Shown piece by piece: positions 7,785 through 16,518 of a stretch of 64,000 bases of DNA. The stretch is from Allobosea sp. Tri-44. GTDB lineage: Bacteria > Pseudomonadota > Alphaproteobacteria > Rhizobiales > Beijerinckiaceae. Where the stretch lies: positions 216,375-280,374 of the forward strand of contig NZ_NBDP01000015.1 of the NCBI RefSeq assembly GCF_004123845.1, read 5' to 3'. The translations under genes and the position numbers were made by a program. How positions within the stretch are numbered: the first letter of the stretch is position 1; every line of letters starts with the position of its first letter. Below the pieces are notes generated by a model. That model saw only the letters and a list, made by a program, of their open reading frames with translations. It made no database searches and had not been told where the DNA came from.

Positions 7785-9044
7785 ATGTCAGAGCAGTCAC
7801 GGATCAAGAGCCTCTCGCGCCGCCAGACGCTAGTTGGATTGGGCGCCACAGCCACTGGCCTCATCGCCAGCCCGGCGGTCATTCTCGCGCAAACGTCGGA
7901 GGCGATCCGCTTTGGGCACCTGACGCCGCGCACCGGCTTTCTTGGGCCGCTCGGCGAGTACGGCGTCATGGCCGCCGATCTCGCCGCCGAGGAGATCAAT
8001 GCGGCCGGCGGCATCAACGGCCGCAAGCTCGAACTGCTGAAGGAAGATTCGGTCAATCCGCAGACTGCCTCGACCAAGGCCGAGCGCATGATCGAGCGCG
8101 ACAAGGTCGCCTGCATCATCGGAGAGATCTCGTCCGCCTCCTGTCTGACGATTTCGCAGGTCGCAGCCCGCAACAAGACGCTGTTCCTCAACACCGGTGG
8201 CAATTCCGACGCGCTGCGCGGCGAGAGCTGCAACCGCTACATGTTCCATGTCGAGCACCAGAACTCGATGTATGTGAAGAGCTGCGGCCGCTCGCTGCTG
8301 GCTCAGGGGCTGGTCAAGGGCAAGAAGTGGTTCTCGCTCACCGCCGACTACGCCTTCGGCCATGACCTCAGCAAGGTCGCCAAGCGCTTTATGGAAGCCA
8401 ATGGCGGCCAGTTCGCCGCCGACAAGCTGGTGCCGACCGACGCGACCGACTTCTCGGCGCTGCTGCTCGAGATCCGCGCCGCCAAGCCCGATCTCGTCAT
8501 CTCCAACCTCGCCGGCAACCAGATCACCAATTTCCTCAAGCAGTATTCCGAGTTCGGCCTGACCTTCCCGGTCGCCGGCTTCGGCTTCGACACGGCTTTG
8601 GCCTGGGCCGCCGGCAAGGACAATTTCGGCGGCACCTGGCCCTGCGTCTGGCATCACCTGATCGACACGCCCTCGACCAAGGCCTTCGTCGCCGCCTTCA
8701 CCAAGAAATACGGCAAGCCGCCAGAGAACCAGGCCTGGGGCGACTATGTCGGCGTCAAGGTCATGGCCCAGTCGATGAACGAGCTGAAGTCGACCGACAC
8801 CGCCAAGATCCTCGAGCATCTCGAGAAAGGCGCGAAGTTCGACGTGATGAAGCCGCGCCAGGGCTATTTCCGCGCCTCCGACCACCAGCTGATCAGCGAG
8901 ATGTACACGATCACCGCCTTGCCGGCGGCGCAGGTCAAGAACCAGTGGGACCTCTTCACCTCCTCGGCTCCGGTGCCCGGCCCGAACGAGGACATGGAGG
9001 TCATCGCCACTCAGGGCGACGAAGCCATCTGCAAGATGAGCTGA
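7785..9044 (+). CDS. Branched-chain-type ABC transporter substrate-binding protein (LivJ-like)
   Basis: The 419-residue protein is a periplasmic binding protein of the Peripla_BP_6 family. It starts with a twin-arginine-like signal, SRRQTLVGLGATATG, followed by a hydrophobic stretch and A-Q-T cleavage region near residue 36. The mature part carries IRFGHLTPRTGFLGPLG and AADLAAEEINAAGGING, the usual first-lobe motifs. The ATG at 7785 is preceded by GGGAGGAACGG, a strong ribosome binding site, and was preferred to an ATG at 7728. It heads the importer operon. Binding proteins of this family take amino acids, amides, aromatic acids and other carboxylates, so the ligand is open. Confidence 0.9.
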   Translation: MSEQSRIKSLSRRQTLVGLGATATGLIASPAVILAQTSEAIRFGHLTPRTGFLGPLGEYGVMAADLAAEEINAAGGINGRKLELLKEDSVNPQTASTKAERMIERDKVACIIGEISSASCLTISQVAARNKTLFLNTGGNSDALRGESCNRYMFHVEHQNSMYVKSCGRSLLAQGLVKGKKWFSLTADYAFGHDLSKVAKRFMEANGGQFAADKLVPTDATDFSALLLEIRAAKPDLVISNLAGNQITNFLKQYSEFGLTFPVAGFGFDTALAWAAGKDNFGGTWPCVWHHLIDTPSTKAFVAAFTKKYGKPPENQAWGDYVGVKVMAQSMNELKSTDTAKILEHLEKGAKFDVMKPRQGYFRASDHQLISEMYTITALPAAQVKNQWDLFTSSAPVPGPNEDMEVIATQGDEAICKMS

Positions 9045-9057
9045 GGCGCTCTCCACG

Positions 9058-9203
9058 GTCATTCCGGGGCAGGCCGCAGGCCTGAGCCCGGAACCCATAA
9101 CCGCAGGTATCGCCGTCAGGGCGCGGCGTACACAGCGCGTCTCCCCGGAGCTCCAGTGGTTATGGATTCCGGGCTCTTCGCTCCGCGAAGCCCCGGAAAG
9201 ACG
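9058..9203. repeat. Large inverted repeat (GTCATTCCGGGGC family)
   Basis: The left arm reads GTCATTCCGGGGC then AGCCCGGAACCCATAACC; the right arm reads GGTTATGGATTCCGGGCT then AGCCCCGGAAAGACG. The two arms are inverted and divergent in the middle. A close relative lies at 12671-12818 within the same operon, so this is a dispersed intergenic element that could form mRNA hairpins between the binding-protein and permease cistrons. Confidence 0.75.
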
Positions 9204-9244
9204 AGGGGGTTCCGTCGGCCCCGTTTTTGAACAAAGGCCATCCC

Positions 9245-10120
9245 TTGCTCACCCTCTTCATCCAGCAGGTGCTGAACGGGCTGCTCGACGGGGTCTATTA
9301 CCTCCTGATCGCGCTCGGCCTGTCGCTGATCTTCTCGCTCGGCGGCATCGTCAACCTGGCGCATGGCGCCTTCTATGCGATCGGCGCTTATCTCACGATC
9401 GTGCTCGCCCCCCATATCGGTTTCGGCGGCGCCATCATCGCCTCGCCCGTGCTGGTCGCGCTGATCGGCATCGTCATCGAGCGCGGGCTGTTCCAGCGCT
9501 TCTACCGTTCCGACCCGATCCTCTCGTTGCTGCTGACCTTCGGCCTCGCCATGGTCGCCGAGCAGTCGCTTCGGATGATCTTCGGTGCGCCGCCGCTGTC
9601 CTTCTCGATCCCGCCGGCGCTGCGCGGCCAGATCTTCATCGGCGACTTCATCTATTCGCGCTATCGCGCTTTGCTGATCCTGATCGCCGCCGCATGCGTG
9701 CTCGGCCTCTGGTTCCTGCTGCAACGCACCGCCTTCGGCCGCGTCGTGCGCGCCGGCGTGCAGAACCCCGACATGGTCGGCGCGCTCGGCATCTCGCTCC
9801 AGCCCTACATGATGACGGTCGCCGGCATCGGCATCGGCCTAGCGGGGCTTGCCGGCGTGCTGCTCGCGCCGATCTATTCGATCCACCCGGCGATGGGCCA
9901 GGAGATCATCACGCCTGCCTTCGTCGTCGTCGTCATCGGCGGGCTCGGCTCCTTCTGGGGCGTCGTCGTCGCCGCGCTCATGGTCGGCCTGGTCAAGGGC
10001 ATCACCATCGGCCTCGGCCTGACGCAATGGTCGACCGCGGTGATCTACCTGATGATGCTGTTCGTCCTGCTCTTCCGTCCGCGCGGCCTGTTCGGCGAGC
10101 GCATCCAGCGCTTCGAGTGA
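9245..10120 (+). CDS. Branched-chain-type ABC transporter permease (LivH-like)
   Basis: This protein of about 291 residues is an inner-membrane permease with roughly eight hydrophobic segments. It carries the LivH signatures QQVLNGLLDGVYYLLIALGLSL-type N-terminus, GGIVNLAHGAFYAIGAY, and the ATPase-coupling loop RAGVQNPDMVGALGI. Both plausible starts are TTG codons: 9245 has AAAGG seven bases upstream, 9227 has nothing convincing, so 9245 is chosen. It pairs with the LivM half of the following fusion protein to make the membrane channel. Confidence 0.88.
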   Translation: MLTLFIQQVLNGLLDGVYYLLIALGLSLIFSLGGIVNLAHGAFYAIGAYLTIVLAPHIGFGGAIIASPVLVALIGIVIERGLFQRFYRSDPILSLLLTFGLAMVAEQSLRMIFGAPPLSFSIPPALRGQIFIGDFIYSRYRALLILIAAACVLGLWFLLQRTAFGRVVRAGVQNPDMVGALGISLQPYMMTVAGIGIGLAGLAGVLLAPIYSIHPAMGQEIITPAFVVVVIGGLGSFWGVVVAALMVGLVKGITIGLGLTQWSTAVIYLMMLFVLLFRPRGLFGERIQRFE

Positions 10121-10127
10121 GGCCGTC

Positions 10128-12653
10128 ATGACCAGCTCCCAGCGCGATTATCTTCCGCTCGTCCTCGCCGCAATCGGCCTCGCCATCCTGCCCTCGCTGA
10201 TGCATGCGGTCGGGCTCGGCACGACCTCGGCCACCGAGGTCGTGGTCTTCGCCATCGCCTGCATGGCGCTCAACATCCTGGTCGGCACCACCGGCCTGGT
10301 CTCCTTCGGCCACGGCGCCTGGTTCGGCATCGCCGCCTATGCGGCGGGCCTGATCCAGCGCAACTGGCTGCCCGGCCAGTTCGCCTTGCCAATCCTGCTC
10401 GCAGTCGCGCTCGTCGCGCTGATCGCCTTCGCCTTCGGCGCCCTGATCCTGCGTCGCAAGGGCGTCTATTTCTCGCTGCTGACGCTGGCGCTCGCCGCCA
10501 TGATCTATTCGGTCGCCTTCCGCTGGACCTCGGTCACCGGCGGCGAGGACGGCCTCGGCGGCATCAAGCGTCCGCTCTTCGCCGGCGTCGATTTCGAGGT
10601 CGCCCTGCCCTTCTACATGCTGGTCGCGACGATCGCCTTTGTTGTGGTCTACGGCCTCTGGCGCTTCCATCGCTCGCCTGTCGGCACCGTCCTCGTCGCG
10701 ATCCGCGAGAACGAGCAGCGCGCCCGCTTCCTCGGCTACGCCACGAACCGCTACAAGCTCGTCGCCTTCACCGTCTCGGCCGCGCTGACAGGGCTCGCCG
10801 GCACGCTCCTCCTCTTCAACAACCGCATGACCTCGGCCGAGCCGATCTCCGTCGCCTTCTCCGGCGAGCTCCTGGCGATGGTCGTGATCGGCGGCATGCG
10901 CTCCTTCCTCGGGCCGGCACTGGGCGCGCTCTTCTTCGTTGTCTTCCGCGACTATCTCTCCAGCGTCACCGAAAACTGGCTGTTCTGGTTCGGCCTGCTC
11001 TTCGTCGCCTTCATCGTCTTCTCGCCCGACGGGCTCGTCGGCGTCGGCCAGCGCCTGCTCAAGCCCTTCCGCAAGCAGGTCGCCGAGGATGCGGCGATGT
11101 CGGCCCGCAAGGCCGGCGCCGTCGAGCTCCCCGCCTTCATGAAGCCGCAGGATGCCGGCGACGGCACCATCCTGACTGCGACCGGCCTCGCCAAGAGCTT
11201 CGGCGGCATCAAGGCGGTCGAGAACGTCGATATCACCATGCGCGACCGGCGCCTGCATGCGCTGATCGGCCCCAACGGCGCCGGCAAGACCACCGCCTTC
11301 AACCTGATCTCCGGTCTGTTCAAGCCTGACCGCGGCGAGGTCCGCCTGCGTGAGCGCGACATCGCCGGGCTCTCACCCGAGGCGATCACCCGGGCCGGTA
11401 TCGGCCGCGCCTTCCAGATCACCAATCTCTTCCCGACGCTCTCGGTCGCCGAGAATGTCCGCCTCGCCGTGCAGGCGCGGGCCCCCGAGCGCTTCGGCCT
11501 CTGGCAAGCGGCTGGTGGGCTGGATCAGGTCAATGACGAGACCCGTCAGGTCATCTCGACCATGGGCCTCTCCGGCATCGAAGCGGCCGAAGCCGGCTCG
11601 CTCAGCTATGGCGGCCAGCGCCTGCTCGACATGAGCCTCGCCCTCGCCACCAGCCCGCGCATCCTCCTGCTCGACGAGCCGCTCGCCGGCCTTGCCGCGG
11701 CCGAGCGCGAGCGCGTCGGCAACCTGATCAAGTCGATCTCGACCGATCTGCCGGTGCTGCTGGTCGAGCACGACATCGACCGCGTCTTCGCCATCGCCGA
11801 CCATGTCACAGTGATGAACGAGGGCTCGGTGCTGGTCGACGGCACGGTCGAGGACGCCCGCTCGTCGCCGAAGGTGCAAGAGGTCTATATCGGCTCGGGC
11901 GCCCATGCGCTGGCCGAGAAGCCGCGCGAGAGCGCCGCCGGTTCCAAAGTCCTGCTCGGGCTCGACAAGATCGATACCTTCTACGGCAAGAGCCACATCC
12001 TGCGTGACGTCTCCTTCGGCGTGCACGAGAACGAGATCGTCGCCTTGCTCGGCCGCAACGGCGCCGGCAAGTCGACCTTGCTCAAGACCATCACCGGCAT
12101 CGCCCCGCCGGCTTCCGGCGCGATCAGCCTTGCCGGCAGCGATATCGCCCGCCTGCCGCCGGCTGGGATCGCCCGTGCCGGTATCGCCTATGTGCCACAG
12201 GGCCGCGGCCTCTTCGCCGGCATGAGCGTCAAGGACAACATGGAGCTCGGCCGCCTCAAGCGCCGGACCGGCAACGGCACCCATTGGGAAGACGAGAAAA
12301 TCTTCGCCTTCTTCCCGCGCATCAAGCAGCGCTGGCATTCCCCTGCCGATTACCTCTCCGGCGGCGAACAGCAGATGGTGGCGGTGGCGCGCGCGCTGTC
12401 CGGCGACACCCGCGTCCTGCTGCTCGACGAGCCGTTCGAGGGATTGGCCCCAGCGGTGGTCGAGGAGCTGTTCGAGGCCTTCGACAAGCTCAGGAGGGAG
12501 ATCGCCATCGTCATCGTCGACCACCATCTCGACCTGGCGCTGGCGCTCTCCGACCGCACCGTCGTGCTCGAACGCGGCCAGGTCACCCATATCGGCCCAT
12601 CACGGGCGTTGAGCCAGGACCTCGCGCTGCGGCGGCAAGTGCTGTGGTTGTGA
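10128..12653 (+). CDS. Fused LivM permease - LivG ATPase - LivF ATPase
   Basis: One uninterrupted 841-residue frame joins three transporter subunits that are usually separate. Residues 1 to about 310 are a LivM permease (GTTGLVSFGHGAWFGIAAY near 53-71, coupling loop AIRENEQRARFLGY at 191-204). Residues about 345-590 are a LivG ATPase with Walker A GPNGAGKTT (381-389), signature LSYGG (492-496) and Walker B ILLLDEP (512-518). Residues about 605-841 are a LivF ATPase with Walker A GRNGAGKST (642-650), LSGGE (743-747) and VLLLDEP (763-769). All catalytic motifs are intact. The LivG signature is LSYGG rather than LSGGQ, which is common for LivG. The start is seven bases after the livH stop. Confidence 0.93.
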   Translation: MTSSQRDYLPLVLAAIGLAILPSLMHAVGLGTTSATEVVVFAIACMALNILVGTTGLVSFGHGAWFGIAAYAAGLIQRNWLPGQFALPILLAVALVALIAFAFGALILRRKGVYFSLLTLALAAMIYSVAFRWTSVTGGEDGLGGIKRPLFAGVDFEVALPFYMLVATIAFVVVYGLWRFHRSPVGTVLVAIRENEQRARFLGYATNRYKLVAFTVSAALTGLAGTLLLFNNRMTSAEPISVAFSGELLAMVVIGGMRSFLGPALGALFFVVFRDYLSSVTENWLFWFGLLFVAFIVFSPDGLVGVGQRLLKPFRKQVAEDAAMSARKAGAVELPAFMKPQDAGDGTILTATGLAKSFGGIKAVENVDITMRDRRLHALIGPNGAGKTTAFNLISGLFKPDRGEVRLRERDIAGLSPEAITRAGIGRAFQITNLFPTLSVAENVRLAVQARAPERFGLWQAAGGLDQVNDETRQVISTMGLSGIEAAEAGSLSYGGQRLLDMSLALATSPRILLLDEPLAGLAAAERERVGNLIKSISTDLPVLLVEHDIDRVFAIADHVTVMNEGSVLVDGTVEDARSSPKVQEVYIGSGAHALAEKPRESAAGSKVLLGLDKIDTFYGKSHILRDVSFGVHENEIVALLGRNGAGKSTLLKTITGIAPPASGAISLAGSDIARLPPAGIARAGIAYVPQGRGLFAGMSVKDNMELGRLKRRTGNGTHWEDEKIFAFFPRIKQRWHSPADYLSGGEQQMVAVARALSGDTRVLLLDEPFEGLAPAVVEELFEAFDKLRREIAIVIVDHHLDLALALSDRTVVLERGQVTHIGPSRALSQDLALRRQVLWL

Positions 12654-12670
12654 TGACGGTTCTCCTCCGC

Positions 12671-12818
12671 CGTCATTCCGGGGCTGCGCGCAGCGAAGAG
12701 CCCGGAACCCATAACCACTGCCTATCCCGGAAGAACCGTCGCCATTGCCGCGCCTCGTCTTTGGCCCTCTGCGGTTATGGGTTCCGGGCTCACGCCTGCG
12801 GCGTGCCCCGGAATGACG
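12671..12818. repeat. Large inverted repeat, second copy of the GTCATTCCGGGGC family
   Basis: CGTCATTCCGGGGCTGCG and GAGCCCGGAACCCATAACC at the left face GGTTATGGGTTCCGGGCTC and GTGCCCCGGAATGACG at the right, forming a near-perfect long palindrome of about 150 bp. It lies between the transporter fusion gene and the dehydrogenase gene and is the same family as 9058-9203. Confidence 0.78.
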
Positions 12819-12855
12819 GCGTGGCTTCGACATCTCTGAACCCGGATGTTTTCGC

Positions 12856-13797
12856 ATGACCAAGATCGCCATCGTCGGCTCGGGCCTGATCGGCCGCGCC
12901 TGGGCCACCGTCTTCGCCAGCCACGGCTTCGAAGTCGCGCTGCACGATGTGAAGCCCGACGCCGCCAAGGCCGCCCGCACCCATATCGGCAGGAACCTCA
13001 GGGAGCTCGCCGGCCACGGCCTCGTCGACGACCCCAAGGGTTCGATCGCCCGCATCCGCGTCGCCAGGGATCTCGCCGATGCGCTGAAGGGTGTCGCGCT
13101 GGTGCAGGAGAACGGGCCGGAGACGGTCGAGGCCAAACGCGAGCTCTTCGCGCAGATGGATGCGCTCGCGCCCGCTTCCGCGATCCTGGCGTCCTCGACC
13201 TCCTTCATCATGGCCTCGAGCTTCTCGGAGGAGCTGAAGGGCCGGGCCCGCTGCCTCGTCGCCCATCCGGTCAACCCGCCGCATCTGGTGCCGATCGTCG
13301 AGCTCGCCCCGGCGCCCTGGACCGATCCGAAGGTCGTCGCCAGGGCCAAGCGCATCTACGAGCAGGCCGGGCAGGTCGCGATCATGCTGCGCAAGGAAAA
13401 GCCCGGCTTCGTGCTCAACCGCCTGCAGGCGGTGCTGCTGGCTGAGGCTTTCCGCCTTGTCGGCGAGGGCGTCGCCAGCGCCGAGGATGTCGACAAGACC
13501 ATACGCGACGGGCTCGGCCTGCGCTGGTCGTTCATGGGTCCGTTCGAGACGATCGAGCTCAATGCGCCCGGCGGCATCCCCGACTATTGCGCACGTTATT
13601 CGGAATCGCTCGACCGCATGGTCAAGTCCTCGGAGGGGCTCGGCAATCCGTTCAAGCCGGAGACGGTCACCGAAGTGATGCGCGAATGGCGCGGCGCGCA
13701 GGAGGCCGGCCGCGTCAAGCGCCTGAGCGACTGGCGCGACAGCCGCCTCGCCGCCTTGCAGGCCCATAAGCGCGCGGCGAAGCGCAAGCCGGCGTGA
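12856..13797 (+). CDS. 3-hydroxyacyl-CoA dehydrogenase family protein (carnitine/gulonate dehydrogenase-like)
   Basis: The 313-residue enzyme has the N-terminal NAD fold IAIVGSGLIGRAWATVF with GxGxxG, followed by VALHDV, whose aspartate selects NAD. AHPVNPPHLVPIVEL contains the catalytic histidine region and GFVLNRLQ begins the C-terminal helical domain. It lacks the crotonase half of large fatty-acid enzymes and is sized like L-carnitine dehydrogenase, lambda-crystallin/gulonate dehydrogenase and related beta-hydroxyacid dehydrogenases. The next gene is a beta-keto acid cleavage enzyme. That pairing matches the carnitine route (3-dehydrocarnitine then cleavage), but no thioesterase is here, so another beta-hydroxy acid is equally possible. 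Confidence 0.87.
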   Translation: MTKIAIVGSGLIGRAWATVFASHGFEVALHDVKPDAAKAARTHIGRNLRELAGHGLVDDPKGSIARIRVARDLADALKGVALVQENGPETVEAKRELFAQMDALAPASAILASSTSFIMASSFSEELKGRARCLVAHPVNPPHLVPIVELAPAPWTDPKVVARAKRIYEQAGQVAIMLRKEKPGFVLNRLQAVLLAEAFRLVGEGVASAEDVDKTIRDGLGLRWSFMGPFETIELNAPGGIPDYCARYSESLDRMVKSSEGLGNPFKPETVTEVMREWRGAQEAGRVKRLSDWRDSRLAALQAHKRAAKRKPA

Positions 13798-13831
13798 GCT
13801 TTTGATTTCGGATCAGCGAAGGACTTATTGC

Positions 13832-14764
13832 ATGGCCAAGAACCGCAAAGTCATCATTACCTGCGCCGTCACCGGCGCGATCCATACCCCCTCGATGTCG
13901 CCTTACCTACCGGTGACGCCGGAGGAGATCATCGACGCCGCGGTCGGCGCGGCTGAGGCCGGCGCGGCGCTGGTCCATGTCCATGCCCGCAATCCCAAGA
14001 CCGGCCAGCCCGACCAGTCGCCGGAGGCCTTCGAGCCCTTCCTCAAGGTGATCAAACAGCGCTCGAACTGCGTCATCAACATCACCACCGGCGGCGCGCC
14101 CACCATGCTGGTCGAGGAGCGGCTGAAGCCCTGCGCCCATTTCAAGCCCGAGGTCGCCTCGCTCAATATGGGCTCGATGAATTTCGGGCTCTACCCGATG
14201 CTGAACCGCTTCAAGGAGTTCAAGCACGACTGGGAGCGGCCCTATCTCGAGGGCTCGAACGACCGCGTCTTCAAGAACACCTTCAAGGACATCGAGAACA
14301 TCCTGACGACCTGCGCCGAGAACGGCACCCGCTTCGAGATCGAGTGCTACGACATCGGCCATCTCTATACGCTCGCCCATTTCGTCGACCGCGGGCTGGT
14401 CAAGCCGCCCTTCTTCGTCCAGTCGGTCTTCGGCCTGCTCGGCGGCATCGGCCCGCATCCCGAGGACGTCGTCCATATGAAGCGCACCGCCGACCGGCTC
14501 TTCGGCGACGACTATCACTGGTCGGTGCTCGGCGCCGGCCGCCACCAGCTACCGATCGCGGCGATGGCGGTCGCGATGGGCGGCAATTTGCGCGTCGGCC
14601 TCGAGGATTCGCTCTGGCTCGGCCCAGGCCAGCTCGCCAAGTCGAACGCCGACCAGGTCCGCGCCGCCCGCAAGATCATCGAGGGCCTCGGCCTCGAGAT
14701 CGCCACCCCGGACGACGCCCGCGAGCAATTGCAGCTGAAGGGCGCCGACAAGGTCGCGTTCTGA
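13832..14764 (+). CDS. BKACE family beta-keto acid cleavage enzyme (formerly DUF849)
   Basis: The 310-residue protein belongs to the zinc-dependent family that cleaves a beta-keto acid with acetyl-CoA, giving acetoacetate and a new CoA ester. Visible motifs are VIITCAVTGAIHTPS near the start, the zinc ligands in ALVHVHARNPKTG, INITTGGAP, and GAGRHQLPIAAMA with the third histidine. The ATG at 13832 gives M-A-K-N-R-K; an upstream start is not needed. It lies 34 bp after the dehydrogenase, so the dehydrogenase product is the likely substrate. Substrate specificity in the family depends on pocket residues that cannot be judged by eye. Confidence 0.92.
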   Translation: MAKNRKVIITCAVTGAIHTPSMSPYLPVTPEEIIDAAVGAAEAGAALVHVHARNPKTGQPDQSPEAFEPFLKVIKQRSNCVINITTGGAPTMLVEERLKPCAHFKPEVASLNMGSMNFGLYPMLNRFKEFKHDWERPYLEGSNDRVFKNTFKDIENILTTCAENGTRFEIECYDIGHLYTLAHFVDRGLVKPPFFVQSVFGLLGGIGPHPEDVVHMKRTADRLFGDDYHWSVLGAGRHQLPIAAMAVAMGGNLRVGLEDSLWLGPGQLAKSNADQVRAARKIIEGLGLEIATPDDAREQLQLKGADKVAF

Positions 14765-14862
14765 CAGGTCTTAACCCGCATCCGGCGAGCTTGGCTTGCC
14801 GGATACCTCTACGCTAAAGCTCGCGGCCGACCCCCAAGCGAACCCGGCCGGCCGCTGAGTCA

Positions 14863-16503
14863 ATGCATACCTTCACGTTCATCCTGATCCTGGTCATGGC
14901 CGTGGTGGCCTCGCAGCCGCTCACCCGGCTGTTCAGGATCGTCCCGCTTCCGATCGTCCAGATCGCGCTCGGCGCGGCGCTCGCCTGGCCAACCGCCGGC
15001 TTCCATACCGCGATCGAGCCGGAACTCTTTCTCCTGCTCTTCATCGCGCCGCTGCTCTTCGCCGACGCCTGGGAAGCGCCGAAGCGCGAATACCGCCGGC
15101 TGCTGCGGCCGATCCTGTCGCTGTCTTTCGGCCTGGTCTTCTTCACCACCCTCGGCTGCGGCCTCGCCTTGCACTGGCTGGTGCCCTCCATGCCGCTGCC
15201 GGTGGCCTTCGCGCTCGCCGCCGTGCTCTCGCCGACCGATGCCGTCGCGGTCTCCTCCATTGTCGACAAGGAGAGCGTGCCGAAGGACCTGATGCATATT
15301 CTCGAAGGGGAATCGCTGCTCAACGACGCCTCCGGCCTAGTGATCTTCCGCTTCGCCACCGCCGCGGCCCTGACCGGCAGCTTCTCGCTCTGGCAGGCCT
15401 CGCTCGCCTTCCTCTTCGCCGTCGCCGGAGGTGTCGCCGCAGGCCTGCTCGCGGTCATCGTGGTCTCCTGGGCGCTGAAGCTGCTGGCGAAGTTCGATCG
15501 GATCCCGCCGGAGGCGCAGGTGCTGGTCGTGATGTTCCTGCCCTTCGCCGCCTTCCTGGCGGCGGAGGCAGTGCACGCGTCCGGCGTGCTCGCCGCCGTC
15601 GTCGCCGGCCTCACGGTCGGGCGCACGCGCACCGCCAGCCAGCTCAGCGTCTCTGCCTATATGCTCGCCCACTCCTTCTGGACGATGCTCGCCTTCCTCC
15701 TCAACGGCACGCTCTTCGTGGTGCTCGGCCTGCAATTGCCGGCGATCATCCGTGCCGTGCCGCCGGCACTGACCAGCTCACACTGGCTCTGGCAGCCGCT
15801 CGGCATCGTCGTCGCGCTGACGCTTTGCCTGATCGTCCTGCGTTATCTTTGGATCACGGTGGCGGTCGGGGCCGGACGCATCATCAGCCGGCTCAGGCGC
15901 GAGGTTCCATTGAACGCCACCCCGCGTATCCGTCTTGCAAGCTCGATCGCCGGCGTGCGCGGCGCCGTCACGCTGGCCGGCGTCTTGTCCTTGCCCGTGC
16001 TCGCACTCGACGGCTCGCCCTTTCCAGGACGGGACGTCGCGATCTTCCTGGCCGCCGGCGTGATCCTGCTCTGGCTCGTGATCGCCAGCGTCGGACTGCC
16101 GCCGATCGTGCGCGGGCTCGTTGTCGGACACGCCGCTCATGCCACCGAGGTGCGCAGGGCGCGCATCACCGCCACTGAAGCCGCGATCGCCCGGCTCGAG
16201 GGCGTCGCCCATCGCGGCGGCACCGACGGCGCTGCGACTGTCGACCAGGCGGTGGCAGAGGGCCTGATCGCGACTTACCGGCGCCGCCTCGCCTTGCTCG
16301 ACGACGGCAAGACGCCGCAGGAGGAAGCCGTGACGCTACAAAAGGCCGAGGGTGCATTGCGCCATGCAGCCCTGACCGCAGAACGCGAGGCTCTGCGTGG
16401 CCTGCTCAAGAGCGGCGAGATCGACGACGCCACCTTCAACGCGCTGGCGCACGAACTCGCTTTGCATGACGTGCTCGCCGAGGCCAAGGCCAGATCCCGC
16501 TGA
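14863..16503 (+). CDS. CPA1-type cation/proton antiporter (NhaP-like)
   Basis: The 546-residue protein has about twelve hydrophobic segments over residues 1-420 and a soluble helical C-terminal tail of about 120 residues. The transport-site motif appears as LSPTDAVAVSSI, with EGESLLNDASGLV just after it, supplying the N-D pair of electroneutral CPA1 exchangers. VRGAVTLAGVL is the conserved helix-11-like region. It probably exchanges sodium or potassium for protons across the inner membrane for pH and ion balance. It appears monocistronic, 98 bp after the BKACE gene, and convergent with the methyltransferase. Confidence 0.9.
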   Translation: MHTFTFILILVMAVVASQPLTRLFRIVPLPIVQIALGAALAWPTAGFHTAIEPELFLLLFIAPLLFADAWEAPKREYRRLLRPILSLSFGLVFFTTLGCGLALHWLVPSMPLPVAFALAAVLSPTDAVAVSSIVDKESVPKDLMHILEGESLLNDASGLVIFRFATAAALTGSFSLWQASLAFLFAVAGGVAAGLLAVIVVSWALKLLAKFDRIPPEAQVLVVMFLPFAAFLAAEAVHASGVLAAVVAGLTVGRTRTASQLSVSAYMLAHSFWTMLAFLLNGTLFVVLGLQLPAIIRAVPPALTSSHWLWQPLGIVVALTLCLIVLRYLWITVAVGAGRIISRLRREVPLNATPRIRLASSIAGVRGAVTLAGVLSLPVLALDGSPFPGRDVAIFLAAGVILLWLVIASVGLPPIVRGLVVGHAAHATEVRRARITATEAAIARLEGVAHRGGTDGAATVDQAVAEGLIATYRRRLALLDDGKTPQEEAVTLQKAEGALRHAALTAEREALRGLLKSGEIDDATFNALAHELALHDVLAEAKARSR

Positions 16504-16518
16504 CTGCCGGCGCTGGCG

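Noticed and set aside
13832..14764. Carnitine degradation as the firm assignment of the dehydrogenase/BKACE pair
   Set aside because: No thioesterase, carnitine-specific binding protein or other diagnostic gene is seen, so only the reaction type is claimed.
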